Shown here: in pieces, positions 8,276 through 16,997 of the stretch
How the letters are laid out: every line of letters starts with the position of its first letter
Numbering within the stretch: the stretch's first letter is position 1
Notes under the pieces: model-generated
Databases searched by the model: none
Told to the model about the DNA's origin: nothing
What the model saw: only the letters and a program-made list of their open reading frames with translations
Source of the DNA: a virus
DNA length: 43,103 nt
Virus record (IMG/VR): IMGVR_UViG_3300032307_000885
Coordinates: 1 to 43,103 of that record
Direction: 5' to 3' (one strand)
Position numbers and translations under genes: made by a program

Positions 8276-9003
8276 TGATAAATTTTGTTGTTTGCGTTTG
8301 GAACGCAGAAAAATATGTTAAAAATTGTATTAGAACTTTGAAGTCTCAGCAAGATAAAGACTTCAAAGTTTTTATTATTGATGACATGTCTACAGACAAT
8401 ACAGTAGAAATTACTAAATCACAGATTGAAGGTGATGAAAGATTTAATTTAATCATCAACACCGAAAAAAAATTTAAGCTGAAAAATTTAGATGAATTAA
8501 TTCCAACATTTGATGATGACGATATTGTTATTGAATTGGATGGTGACGATTTTTTACTAAACACAGATGTTGTATCAGACATTAGGAGAATCTATTCAGA
8601 TGGAAAAGTTTGGTTGACTAATGGTTCATTTATGTATTCGAGTGGTAATCAAGGATTCTCAACTAAATGTAATCCTGAAACTATTCGAAAAGATGTTTTT
8701 ACATTTTCCCACTTACGTACTTGGAAATCTTTTTTATGGAAATCAATTCCAAAAGACTATCTCAAAGATGATGATGGAGAATATTTCAAATCCGCAGCAG
8801 ATGTCGCATATACGTTTTCACTTTTAGAATTGGCGGGAGAAGAGAATTATAGATTTTTACCTAAAGTATATTACGTTTATAATGAACAATCACCATATAA
8901 TGACCACAAACCAGGAAGTGCAACTGGAGGAGGGCATCGAGAACAGGAAAGATGCTCAAATATAATACGTAATAAACCAAAATTAAAAAAATTAATTAGA
9001 TGA
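8272..9003 (+). CDS. GT2 family glycosyltransferase
   Basis: A 243-residue GT-A enzyme. It begins INFVVCVWNAEKYVKNCI, followed by FKVFIIDDMSTDNT (nucleotide-binding Asp pair, about 36-43) and VIELDGDDFL with the metal-binding D-x-D at 90-93. The middle region (VWLTNGSFMYSSGNQG) and the acceptor side (SAADVAYTFSLLELAG) are typical of short soluble phage GT2 proteins. ATG codons at 8272 and 8275 are both possible starts; the first overlaps the upstream stop. No membrane helix is seen, so it is probably cytoplasmic. Confidence 0.85.
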   Translation: MMINFVVCVWNAEKYVKNCIRTLKSQQDKDFKVFIIDDMSTDNTVEITKSQIEGDERFNLIINTEKKFKLKNLDELIPTFDDDDIVIELDGDDFLLNTDVVSDIRRIYSDGKVWLTNGSFMYSSGNQGFSTKCNPETIRKDVFTFSHLRTWKSFLWKSIPKDYLKDDDGEYFKSAADVAYTFSLLELAGEENYRFLPKVYYVYNEQSPYNDHKPGSATGGGHREQERCSNIIRNKPKLKKLIR

Positions 9004-9818
9004 GTAATTTAATTTCATGTAATTTGATGGGTGGATTGGGTAACCAACTTTTTCAAGCAGCACACGCTGTCGCTCAAGGAATTACACATAATCGGGACGT
9101 AGTTTTTATCCCAAGGTCTTGGACTCCAATGCAAGGAAGACAAACTGAAAACTATGTAAATAACATTTTTCGTAATCTTAAATTTGTGGATAACATAGAT
9201 GGGTTCGAAAGAATTGTAGAAGGCCCTTGGGAATATAGTGAAGTGCCTGTCAATGAGGGTAACATTGTTTTTGATGGATATTTTCAAAGCTCAAAAAATT
9301 TTAGTCCTCACTTCGATCGTATTCGTAATATTTTTTCTCCTACAGAAGAGTTTATTTCTGAAATGTTAGAAAAATATCCCGAATTAAATCAAGATAACAC
9401 AGTTTCACTCCACATTAGAAAAGGAGATTTTCTTATGAATCCTGATATTCACCCTTCAATTGGTCTTTCTTACGTTAAAAGATGTTTTGAACTTTTAGGG
9501 GAAACTGCCCATATATTTGTATTCAGTGATGACAAAACTTGGGCTAAAGAAAATCTTCAAATGACTAATTCGACATTCGTTGATGATGAAGATTATAGAG
9601 AGTTATGGTTAATGTCTTTGTGTAAAAATAATATTATTAGTAATTCATCATTTTCATGGTGGGGCAGTTTCTTAAATAAAACTCCAAATAAAAAAGTATT
9701 TGCACCTTCTATTTGGTTTGGACCGAGAGGCCCAAGAAATTTTGTTGATATATTTCAACCAGAATGGACAGTAATAAACGTAGAATATAAAGATGGGAGT
9801 TTAGAATATGTTGCTTAA
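9000..9818 (+). CDS. GT11 alpha-1,2-fucosyltransferase-like
   Basis: A 272-residue protein with the GT11 hallmarks: GGLGNQLFQ (11-19) at the N-terminus, SLHIRKGDF (136-144) as the H-x-R-x-G-D GDP-fucose-binding motif, and SNSSFSWWGSFLN (214-226). GT11 enzymes transfer fucose from GDP-L-fucose to galactose in alpha-1,2 linkage, or act in related reactions. GDP-L-fucose synthesis is encoded in the same operon (3962 and 11951), which supports this donor. ATGA overlap upstream and an 11-base overlap with the following methyltransferase gene. Confidence 0.88.
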   Translation: MSNLISCNLMGGLGNQLFQAAHAVAQGITHNRDVVFIPRSWTPMQGRQTENYVNNIFRNLKFVDNIDGFERIVEGPWEYSEVPVNEGNIVFDGYFQSSKNFSPHFDRIRNIFSPTEEFISEMLEKYPELNQDNTVSLHIRKGDFLMNPDIHPSIGLSYVKRCFELLGETAHIFVFSDDKTWAKENLQMTNSTFVDDEDYRELWLMSLCKNNIISNSSFSWWGSFLNKTPNKKVFAPSIWFGPRGPRNFVDIFQPEWTVINVEYKDGSLEYVA

Positions 9819-10428
9819 TTTAGAAACATTAGTAGATAAGTATCAAATGAAAATCCAAGGGGTATTACATATTGGAGCCCACTTTGGTGAAGAAAATGAT
9901 ATATATGATAAGTTGAAAATTGAAAATAGAATCTTTTTTGAACCACTGAAATCAAATTATAAAGTACTTCAAGAAAAATTACAGGATAAACATCCTTCAT
10001 ATAATGTGGCGTTAGGTAATGAAAATAAGAATATTTCTATGTATGTAGAAACCGCAAATTCCGGCCAATCAAGCTCGATTCTAAAACCATCAATACATCT
10101 TAAACAATATCCACATATACAATTTAACACGATGGAAGAAGTTGAAATGTTTCGACTGGATGACATGAAATTAAATTTGGAAAAATTTAATTTTATTAAC
10201 ATCGATGTTCAAGGGTATGAACTGGAGGTATTCAAAGGTGCAGTAAAAACTTTAGAGAACATAGATTTTATAATGTCCGAAATTAATAGAGATGAAGTTT
10301 ATGAGAATTGTACAAAAATAAATGAATTAACAGATTTCCTATCTGACTTTGGGTTTGACTTTGTAGAACAAACTTGGGATGGTGGAACATGGGGAGATGG
10401 ATTTTTTATAAAAAACAAACAAAAATAA
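9808..10428 (+). CDS. FkbM-type SAM-dependent methyltransferase
   Basis: A 206-residue class I methyltransferase. It shows VLHIGAHFGEENDIYDKL as the SAM-binding loop, IFFEPLKSNY (ribose-binding acid), NVALGN, and the FkbM-typical FINIDVQGYELEVFKGA near 129-145, followed by SEIN. FkbM proteins usually O-methylate sugars or polyketides, so here it could cap a glycan made by the neighbouring glycosyltransferases. It overlaps the fucosyltransferase gene by 11 bases and shares one base with the next ATG (TAATG). Confidence 0.85.
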   Translation: MLLNLETLVDKYQMKIQGVLHIGAHFGEENDIYDKLKIENRIFFEPLKSNYKVLQEKLQDKHPSYNVALGNENKNISMYVETANSGQSSSILKPSIHLKQYPHIQFNTMEEVEMFRLDDMKLNLEKFNFINIDVQGYELEVFKGAVKTLENIDFIMSEINRDEVYENCTKINELTDFLSDFGFDFVEQTWDGGTWGDGFFIKNKQK

Positions 10429-11246
10429 TGGTAAAACTTAACATGTTATCAAGGAACTTTTCTCATGACAAAGGTTCTACCGCAAACAAGGCTCCACAAT
10501 TAATCGAATGGTGTTTCAATAGTTATGAAAATCCCATTTCAGTGTATTTGGATAATGACTTATTCAAAGGAATTGAGGACCATAAAAATGATGGAGGTGA
10601 AAAGAAAAAATTTCTTTGGGTAATAGAATCTCTTAAATTTGATGGAGGGGCAACGAATAATATCAAAAGTAACTTGGAAAGTGTATTAGAAACTTTTGAG
10701 CAAATTTGGACACATAATGATGAATTATTGGCGTTGCACCCAAAGTTCAAATGGACACCGGCATATGGAAGTTATATAAAAGACTTTGGTATCCATCCAA
10801 AAACAAAATTAGCATCGATGATTACCTCCAATAAGAGATGGACAAAACAACATGAAATTCGTCACGATTTTGCCACCGTCAATAAAGACAAAATCGATGT
10901 TTTTGGTCGAGGAATTAAAGAGATTCCTAATAAAGAAATTGGTTTGAATGATTATATGTTTTCTTTTGCAGTTGAAAATGATACATACGACACTTATTTC
11001 ACTGAAAAAATATTAGATTGTTTTGCAACTGGAACTATTCCAGTTTATATGGGAACACCAAAAGTGGTTGAATATTTTAACTCCGATGGGATTATATTTT
11101 TCGATGGAACATTTGATTTATCACAACTAACTGAAGAATTATATTACTCCAAAATGGATGCAATAAAAGATAATTATGACAGAGTCCAAAAATATAGTAT
11201 TTTGGATGACTGGATTTTTGAAAACTACTTGAGTCAATATGTCTAA
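10428..11246 (+). CDS. GT10 alpha-1,3-fucosyltransferase-like
   Basis: The open frame extends upstream to 10374, but that extension lies inside the methyltransferase gene. The ATG at 10428, sharing one base with that stop, gives a sensible 272-residue product. Residues 176-210 (YMFSFAVEND, then DTYFTEKILDCFATGTIPVYMGTP) match the GT10 donor-binding signature in which Glu and Lys contact GDP-fucose. The 157-170 segment (VFGRGIKEIPNKE) matches the strand before it. GT10 enzymes transfer fucose in alpha-1,3/4 linkage to GlcNAc or related sugars. With the GT11 gene it forms a fucosylation pair. Confidence 0.82.
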   Translation: MVKLNMLSRNFSHDKGSTANKAPQLIEWCFNSYENPISVYLDNDLFKGIEDHKNDGGEKKKFLWVIESLKFDGGATNNIKSNLESVLETFEQIWTHNDELLALHPKFKWTPAYGSYIKDFGIHPKTKLASMITSNKRWTKQHEIRHDFATVNKDKIDVFGRGIKEIPNKEIGLNDYMFSFAVENDTYDTYFTEKILDCFATGTIPVYMGTPKVVEYFNSDGIIFFDGTFDLSQLTEELYYSKMDAIKDNYDRVQKYSILDDWIFENYLSQYV

Positions 11247-11949
11247 AATTTGTTTGATAAATCAACCAGCAGGTATTGGAGATATCTTATTTCTTCAAAA
11301 ATTTGTTGACATTAAATTATCTGAAGGATTCGAGGTTATTTTTCCGGTTAATCCAAATTTAGTTTATCTCAATGATTATATAAAAAAACCTAATTTGAAA
11401 TTCGTATCTATTGACGAGGATTTTTCGCATAAAGGAGTCTATTACAGTAATAAATCAATCAAAGAGGAAAATTTTGAATTTTACCCATTCAATGTTGCCG
11501 ACCAACATATTGCAGGGTCTTGTTTAGAAGCGAAATATACATTGGCAAACCAAGATTTTAATGATTGGCAAAATCATTTAGTATGGGAAAGAAATACTGA
11601 AAAAGAAGATCAACTTTTTTATAATCACCTGAATCTGAAAGACGACGATAAATATATAATCGTATCGAATACTTGGGGGACACCTCCAGCAACCGCAAAA
11701 AGAGATATGGTGATAAATAGCCCTCACCGACTCATAAACATACAACTATTAGATGGATATACACCATTCGATTGGGGAAAGGTTTTGGAAAATGCTACTG
11801 AAATTTATATGATTGATACATCATTCAATTATATTTTAGAAAAGTTAGATTTGAAAGCCGAAAACTTATATTTGTACTCAAGGTTTACTCCGCCTAATTT
11901 TTCACATATAATTAATTTATTCAAAAAAAATTGGATTTATCAAAAATAA
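11239..11949 (+). CDS. Probable GT9/heptosyltransferase-like protein
   Basis: A 236-residue protein that begins ICLINQPAGIGDILFLQKF, a pattern typical of the N-terminus of GT9-like GT-B proteins (G-x-G-D). Later segments KYIIVSNTWGTPP and ATEIYMIDTSFNYILEKL resemble the donor-half strands that end in the S/T-S/T-F/G loop. It is shorter than full heptosyltransferases (about 320-350 residues), so one lobe is reduced. It overlaps the preceding fucosyltransferase by 8 bases. The fold is a moderate-confidence call and the sugar is unknown. Confidence 0.6.
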   Translation: MSKICLINQPAGIGDILFLQKFVDIKLSEGFEVIFPVNPNLVYLNDYIKKPNLKFVSIDEDFSHKGVYYSNKSIKEENFEFYPFNVADQHIAGSCLEAKYTLANQDFNDWQNHLVWERNTEKEDQLFYNHLNLKDDDKYIIVSNTWGTPPATAKRDMVINSPHRLINIQLLDGYTPFDWGKVLENATEIYMIDTSFNYILEKLDLKAENLYLYSRFTPPNFSHIINLFKKNWIYQK

Positions 11950-11950
11950 A

Positions 11951-12934
11951 ATGAAGAAAAAGTTTTTAATTACAGGAATTACAGGTTTTGCAGGTCCTAA
12001 TTTAGCAAAACTATTGTTGAAAGAAGGGCATGAAGTACATGGGGTAATACGTTGTCCCAACGGTCGGCAAACCGATATTTTAGATATTTTAACGTTGGAA
12101 GAATTGGATTCCATAGTTTTCCATAATTTAGATTTGAGAATGTTTAGTAGTGTACAAAAACTTTTCTCAAACCATCAGTTTGATGGAGTTTTCCATTTAG
12201 CAGCTCAATCTCACCCTCCAACAAGTTTTTCAGACCCAATATTAACTTTCGAAGAAAATGTAACCGCCAGTGTAAACATTATTACATGTTTGGAGAAAAC
12301 GGAAACTAAATTGATGTTTTGTTCAACTTCAGAGGTTTATGGTGACACATGTAAAGATAGAGGTATTTTGAAAGTTACTGACCCTCTCACCCCTCATAAC
12401 CCTTATGCCGCATCTAAAGCCGCTATAGACTTATACTTACAAGAAAGATTTAAGAATGGTTATGTAAAAGGGTTTATTACCCGAGCGTTTTCACACACCG
12501 GACCAAGAAGAGGGTTCAACTTTTCTATATCATCAGACGCTTACCAAATCGCTAAAATGGTTTTAGGGAAACAAGAAAAAGTACTTCGAATTGGTAACTT
12601 ACAGACCGAACGAGTTGTAATCGATGTGCGTGATTGTGTTAACGCCTATTACAAGTTAATGATGACTGATGAATCTAACGGAAAAGTTTTTAATATTTGT
12701 GGTAAAGATGTTTGTAAAATGCAATATTTTACAGACAAATTGATTGAAGCGTCTGGTATACCTTATGATGAAATTGAGCAAAGAATTGATAACAAACTAT
12801 ATCGGCCAATTGATATCCAAGTTCAAATTGGTGATTCTACTGAAGTAACTGAAATTACCGATTGGGTACCAGAATACACTATAGAACAAACTATGAGTGA
12901 CTTATTAAACTATTGGATTAATAAATTAAAATAA
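11951..12934 (+). CDS. gmd: GDP-mannose 4,6-dehydratase
   Basis: SDR-type enzyme making GDP-4-keto-6-deoxy-D-mannose, the substrate of the Fcl encoded at 3962-4885. Seen: GITGFAG (Gly9, Gly12, Gly15), HLAAQSHPPTSF, CSTSEVYG with Ser125/Thr126 and the catalytic-type Glu128, PYAASK with Tyr152 and Lys156, RAFSHTGPRRG, and GNLQTERVVIDVRD. The last is the family motif, although the usual ARRDFTDVRD is altered to ERVVIDVRD. At 327 residues it is slightly shorter than enterobacterial Gmd (about 370). GDP-4-keto-6-deoxymannose reductase or a UDP-sugar dehydratase would be the alternative calls, but the SSEVYG and GPRRG motifs favour Gmd. Confidence 0.85.
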   Translation: MKKKFLITGITGFAGPNLAKLLLKEGHEVHGVIRCPNGRQTDILDILTLEELDSIVFHNLDLRMFSSVQKLFSNHQFDGVFHLAAQSHPPTSFSDPILTFEENVTASVNIITCLEKTETKLMFCSTSEVYGDTCKDRGILKVTDPLTPHNPYAASKAAIDLYLQERFKNGYVKGFITRAFSHTGPRRGFNFSISSDAYQIAKMVLGKQEKVLRIGNLQTERVVIDVRDCVNAYYKLMMTDESNGKVFNICGKDVCKMQYFTDKLIEASGIPYDEIEQRIDNKLYRPIDIQVQIGDSTEVTEITDWVPEYTIEQTMSDLLNYWINKLK

Positions 12935-12935
12935 A

Positions 12936-13514
12936 ATGGGAGCAATATATCAACACGATGTCCCCGAATATATTGAAAAATATAATTTGGAAAATTATAT
13001 CGAGACTGGTACGGGCGTTGGGGATTGTCTTCAACACGCGTTAAAGTTCGATTTCAAAAAACTAATCTCCGTAGAAATTTATCCAAAGGTTTTTGAGGGT
13101 GCGGTCAATAAATTCAAAGATACGAAAGCCGAAGTTTTACTTGGTAATTCTTATGAAGTTCTACCATCTATTCTAAATAATCTTGAAGGAAATGTCTTAT
13201 TTTTTCTCGATGCACATTTTCCTGGCGCGGATTTTCACTACGAAACTTATAATAGTACAACAGATTACGACACTAGATTGCCTTTGGAAAAAGAAGTTAG
13301 GACTATTAAACAGCATAGAGATACTACAAAAGATGTTTTCATAATTGACGATTTAAGAGTTTATGAAGATAATAATTATTCCGATGGAAATTGGCCACTA
13401 AAAAGTCAGGTAGGTGGAGATGGAATAGATTTTATTTTTGAACTCTTCCAAGACACTCATAACATTGAGAGAGACTTAAGACATCAAGGATTTTTAATAA
13501 TTACACCAAAATGA
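12936..13514 (+). CDS. Predicted SAM-dependent methyltransferase
   Basis: A 192-residue protein with a compact Rossmann methyltransferase pattern. YIETGTGVGDCLQHAL (about 22-37) looks like the SAM glycine loop, ISVEIYPKVF the acidic strand 2, VLLGNSYEVLP strand 3, and NVLFFLDAHFPGAD (about 85-98) strand 4 with a possible active-site Asp-Ala-His. DVFIIDDLRVYEDN follows as strand 5. The substrate may be a sugar of the same pathway. It starts one base after gmd and ends in an ATGA overlap with the next glycosyltransferase. Confidence 0.65.
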   Translation: MGAIYQHDVPEYIEKYNLENYIETGTGVGDCLQHALKFDFKKLISVEIYPKVFEGAVNKFKDTKAEVLLGNSYEVLPSILNNLEGNVLFFLDAHFPGADFHYETYNSTTDYDTRLPLEKEVRTIKQHRDTTKDVFIIDDLRVYEDNNYSDGNWPLKSQVGGDGIDFIFELFQDTHNIERDLRHQGFLIITPK

Positions 13515-14308
13515 TAACAGTTGTCAGAAATTTTGAAGCAAACTATCCTGAAGACCCAATACGGTTTTTCAACTTTGAAGACTATAACGAAGACACAAAA
13601 GATTGTATCCTGTTTATAGGCGCTCACCCACATAATTCAATTTCAAATCCAAACAACTTACCTAAATATTTTTTATCTACCGAAGAACAAACTTGGGATT
13701 TAGACAGTACCGACAGGTATGTACCATTTGTAGAAAAAATTTTCACAATTTGTGATCCAAAGTTTACCAACCGAGCAAAGAGAGAATTTTCTTTTTTCCC
13801 GACTAATCAAAAAATGTTACCTACTACTTTTGATAAAGAATACGACGTGATATACACAGGGTACGCAAATGCTACTCACGTATCTGATTTACTTGGAGTA
13901 ATTCGTAACTACAACTATGTTTATGCGTCTTTTGGATCAACTAATCCATTCGTTACACATACTAATGTCACTTATGCCGATAAGTTGAGTTTGATTAGTA
14001 AAAGTAAAATTACTGTTGTACACAACCTAAATGGAAACAACACACCACAACTAAAAAGTAGACCATTCGAAGCTGCGTTATGTAAGTCCTTAATACTTTG
14101 TAAAAAAGATGATTGGAATTTTATTGAAACTTGGTATGAAGAAGGTAAAGAATTTTTATACTATACAGACGGGAATGATTTGAAAGAGAAAATAGATGAA
14201 GTACTATCTAACTATTCAAGTTACCAAGAAATAATAAACAACGCGTATCAAAGGTCTATTGAAAATTACACAACTGAAGCCTTTGTTAATAAACATTTCA
14301 AGAAATGA
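13511..14308 (+). CDS. CgeB/GT4-like glycosyltransferase
   Basis: A 265-residue protein. Its C-terminal half carries the GT-B donor-site pattern YADKLSLISKSKITVVHNL, then PQLKSRPFEAALCKSLILC, followed by EFLYYTDGNDLKEKI. This matches the glycosyl transferase family 1 domain found in CgeB-type and spore-coat-type proteins. The middle strand YDVIYTGYANATHVSDLLG is the usual start of the C-terminal Rossmann lobe. The N-terminal lobe is short and divergent. ATGA overlaps on both sides bind it to flanking methyltransferases. Confidence 0.72.
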   Translation: MITVVRNFEANYPEDPIRFFNFEDYNEDTKDCILFIGAHPHNSISNPNNLPKYFLSTEEQTWDLDSTDRYVPFVEKIFTICDPKFTNRAKREFSFFPTNQKMLPTTFDKEYDVIYTGYANATHVSDLLGVIRNYNYVYASFGSTNPFVTHTNVTYADKLSLISKSKITVVHNLNGNNTPQLKSRPFEAALCKSLILCKKDDWNFIETWYEEGKEFLYYTDGNDLKEKIDEVLSNYSSYQEIINNAYQRSIENYTTEAFVNKHFKK

Positions 14309-14952
14309 GTAAATATTTTTTTACCGTTGACAATCAATCAAATTGGATTGTTGACATCTATAATAAATTTATACCATTCAAAAATGATGGATTTATTGTT
14401 GAAATAGGCGTGGGACATACTTTTTCGGGAGTGGATAACATTTTGCCAAGTAATGTTGATTCATTACAAAGATGTGGAAGTAATTCTTCAGACTTATTAG
14501 ATTTGGGATGGAGTGGTATCTTAATTGAACCAGTACTGGAATATTGTGAAGAAGCTAAAATTGCACATGAAAAAAATTTAGATAGAGTCAAAATTGTAAA
14601 TTTTGGTGCATCTGATTCTGAAGGTGAAGTTTTTTTATCTTTAGGAGACGCGTTATCTAACACACATTCACATTCTCCTCGTTACCCTTGGATTGGTCGA
14701 AAAGTGGCCATAAAAGAAACCTCTAAAATTTTGGGAGAAAATGGATGTCCAAAAGAAATTGATATTATGTCAATTGACGTAGAAGGACATGAATTAAATG
14801 TCATAAATGGTATCGATTTCACAAAACATTCCCCTCATATTATCATAGTTGAAACAAACATTATACCTTCTATTGAAATATCAAAAATTCTTCCAAATAA
14901 CTATATTCAGGAAAAAACTGATGGGTTGAACACAGTGTGGGTTAGGATATAA
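14305..14952 (+). CDS. FkbM-type methyltransferase (second copy)
   Basis: A 215-residue class I methyltransferase of the FkbM type. DGFIVEIGVGHTFSGVDN forms the SAM loop, WSGILIEPVLEYCEEAK the strand 2 acid, VNFGASDSEG strand 3, and IDIMSIDVEGHELNVINGID the FkbM-typical strand 4 motif, followed by IIIVETN. It differs clearly from the FkbM gene at 9808, so this is not a recent duplication. Two methyltransferases of this type suggest that two positions of the glycan are modified. ATGA overlap upstream; 14 bases separate it from the next gene. Confidence 0.82.
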   Translation: MSKYFFTVDNQSNWIVDIYNKFIPFKNDGFIVEIGVGHTFSGVDNILPSNVDSLQRCGSNSSDLLDLGWSGILIEPVLEYCEEAKIAHEKNLDRVKIVNFGASDSEGEVFLSLGDALSNTHSHSPRYPWIGRKVAIKETSKILGENGCPKEIDIMSIDVEGHELNVINGIDFTKHSPHIIIVETNIIPSIEISKILPNNYIQEKTDGLNTVWVRI

Positions 14953-14966
14953 TACTCAAAAAAAAT

Positions 14967-15902
14967 ATGAAAAAATTTATTATAACAACAACAATCAATA
15001 GTCCAACAGAAGCTACCATCAAATTTTGTCAAATTGCAAATAAAAAGGATTTTCAATTTGTAATAGTAGGAGATACTAAAACTCCACATGATGAATATCA
15101 TAAATTAGAAGAACGATACGAAAACGTAATTTATCTTACTCCCGAAATTCAATCTGAGTTATATCCAGATTTGTCGGAAATAATTGGATGGAAAACTATT
15201 CAAAGACGTAATATTGGATTCGTTTACGCTTACGAAAACGGAGCTGAAGTCGTTGCAACAGTCGATGATGATAATATACCTTATGATTCTTGGGGGGATT
15301 CAATTTTATTAGGCCAAGAAATCGAAGTGGATGAGTTCGAAAATACTTCATGCCCTTACTTCGATGCAATATCGACAACAGAACACAATAATTTATGGCA
15401 TAGAGGATTTCCAATCGAATATCTCCAAGTTAAAAATGATATTGAATATAAAGGAAAAACTAAAATTACTCCTTTAGTTCAAGCTGAGTTTTGGGATGGT
15501 GACCCAGATATAGATGCAATTTGTAGACTAAGTAAAAAACCTATCGTTAAGTTCAAATCTTTTGAACCTTTTACCACAAAACAATTAACACCGTTCAACT
15601 CTCAGAATACATTTTTACACAGAAGTGTTCTTAAGTATTATTCAGTATTTCCTTATACTGGAAGAATGGACGACATTTGGGGGGCATATGTGATGCAACA
15701 CTATTTTCCAAATTCAGTAGTTTTTACAAAGGCATCAGTTTATCAAGCAAGAAACCCACAAGACCTTGTTAAAAACTTGGAAAATGAAGTGATTGGTTAT
15801 AGAGGAACATTGAATCTTATAAATAACATCGAAAAATTTAGGGATTTACTTCCCACTAAAACTGTCGAATATTTTGACATATATCAAAAATACTTTAACT
15901 AA
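14967..15902 (+). CDS. STELLO/RGP-like GT-A glycosyltransferase
   Basis: A 311-residue protein starting KKFIITTTINSPTEATIKF and continuing DFQFVIVGDTKTP. Residues 80-103 read RRNIGFVYAYENGAE then ATVDDDNIP, with a D-D-D metal motif at 100-102. RRNIG next to a DDD site, and a Trp/Asp-rich acceptor region (FWDGDPDIDAICRLS), resemble the DUF288/STELLO and reversibly-glycosylated-polypeptide families, better known from eukaryotes. The start lies in an A-run (AAAAAAAATATG) without a Shine-Dalgarno sequence. It shares one base with the next ATG. The GT-A call is good; the subfamily is inference. Confidence 0.68.
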   Translation: MKKFIITTTINSPTEATIKFCQIANKKDFQFVIVGDTKTPHDEYHKLEERYENVIYLTPEIQSELYPDLSEIIGWKTIQRRNIGFVYAYENGAEVVATVDDDNIPYDSWGDSILLGQEIEVDEFENTSCPYFDAISTTEHNNLWHRGFPIEYLQVKNDIEYKGKTKITPLVQAEFWDGDPDIDAICRLSKKPIVKFKSFEPFTTKQLTPFNSQNTFLHRSVLKYYSVFPYTGRMDDIWGAYVMQHYFPNSVVFTKASVYQARNPQDLVKNLENEVIGYRGTLNLINNIEKFRDLLPTKTVEYFDIYQKYFN

Positions 15903-16996
15903 TGAAAAAAATTGTAGTATTAGGTGGAGGAGGGTTCATAGGTGGGCACTTGGCCAAAAGATTAAAAGAAGAAGGTAATCATGTTAGAATATGTGACATA
16001 AAAAAACATGAATATTTTTTCCAAGATGAAATTTGTCATGAATTTATTTTAGGGGATTTGACCGACCCTAAAGTTGTTGAATTGGTTATTGAAGAGGGAG
16101 TAGATGAAGTCTATCAACTCGCAGCCGACATGGGTGGTGCATTGTATATTTTTACAGGAGAACATGATGCGGATGTTATGTACAATTCTGCAACAATCAA
16201 TCTTAATGTTGCACGTGAAGCTGTGAAGAAAAAAGTTGGAAAATTATTCTATTCATCTTCCGCTTGTATGTATCCTGAACATAATCAATTAGACCCTGAT
16301 AATCCAAACTGTGAAGAATCTTCCGCATATCCTGCAAATCCTGATTCAGAATATGGTTGGGAAAAATTATTCTCTGAAAGATTATATTTGGCGTTTAGTA
16401 GAAACTATAATTTGAATATTAGAATTGGAAGATTCCACAATATTTTTGGGCCACAAGGTACATGGATTGGTGGACGAGAAAAATCACCTGCCGCCATGTG
16501 TAGAAAAGCTGCGGAAACTGAAAATGGTGGAGAGATTGAAGTTTGGGGTAATGGATTACAGACTCGTTCATTCTTATATGTTGACGAGTGTGTTGAAGCG
16601 GTTCTTAAATTAATGGAATCTGACTTCGAGGGACCTGTAAACATTGGTAGTGAAGAAATGGTAACAATCAACCAATTGGCTAAAATGGCAATAGAAATCG
16701 CTGAAAAAGATATAAACATTAAAAATATTGAAGGTGAAGAATTTACTCAAAAGTATGGATTCAAATGTCCGTTAGGAGTAAAAGGTAGAAACTCCGATAA
16801 CAAATTATACCGAGAAAAAATTGGATGGGAAGTGAGTCAACCTCTATCCGTGGGATTAAAGAAAACTTATCAATGGATAAAGTCTCAAGTTGATAAAAAA
16901 CAAAATGAGACCGTATGGATATATGAGAGTCCTGATGGAGGAAACACCGTATATAAAAGAGAATCGCAAAGTACTGAAAAAATTAAGATAAAATAA
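15902..16996 (+). CDS. GDP-mannose 3,5-epimerase-like SDR enzyme
   Basis: A 364-residue extended SDR protein strongly resembling plant-type GDP-mannose 3,5-epimerase (GME), which makes GDP-L-galactose and GDP-L-gulose. Seen: GGGGFIGG (Gly8, Gly11, Gly14), AADMGGA, SSSACMYPE with the catalytic-type Cys122, YGWEK (Tyr151, Lys155), RFHNIFGPQGTW, GGREKSPAAMCRK with Lys194 at the second acid/base position, GLQTRSFLYVDEC, and GVKGRNSDN near the C-terminus. The remaining 30 or so residues are a basic tail beyond the fold. It follows the STELLO-like gene with a one-base overlap. Confidence 0.85.
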   Translation: MKKIVVLGGGGFIGGHLAKRLKEEGNHVRICDIKKHEYFFQDEICHEFILGDLTDPKVVELVIEEGVDEVYQLAADMGGALYIFTGEHDADVMYNSATINLNVAREAVKKKVGKLFYSSSACMYPEHNQLDPDNPNCEESSAYPANPDSEYGWEKLFSERLYLAFSRNYNLNIRIGRFHNIFGPQGTWIGGREKSPAAMCRKAAETENGGEIEVWGNGLQTRSFLYVDECVEAVLKLMESDFEGPVNIGSEEMVTINQLAKMAIEIAEKDINIKNIEGEEFTQKYGFKCPLGVKGRNSDNKLYREKIGWEVSQPLSVGLKKTYQWIKSQVDKKQNETVWIYESPDGGNTVYKRESQSTEKIKIK

Positions 16997-16997
16997 T

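Noticed and set aside
10374-10427. Upstream start for the GT10-like gene at 10374
   Set aside because: It lies fully inside the FkbM methyltransferase gene and the ATG at 10428 has the usual one-base coupling.
16405-16719. Overlapping frames on both strands within the GME-like gene
   Set aside because: The GME-like frame has full family motifs over this stretch; the others have none.
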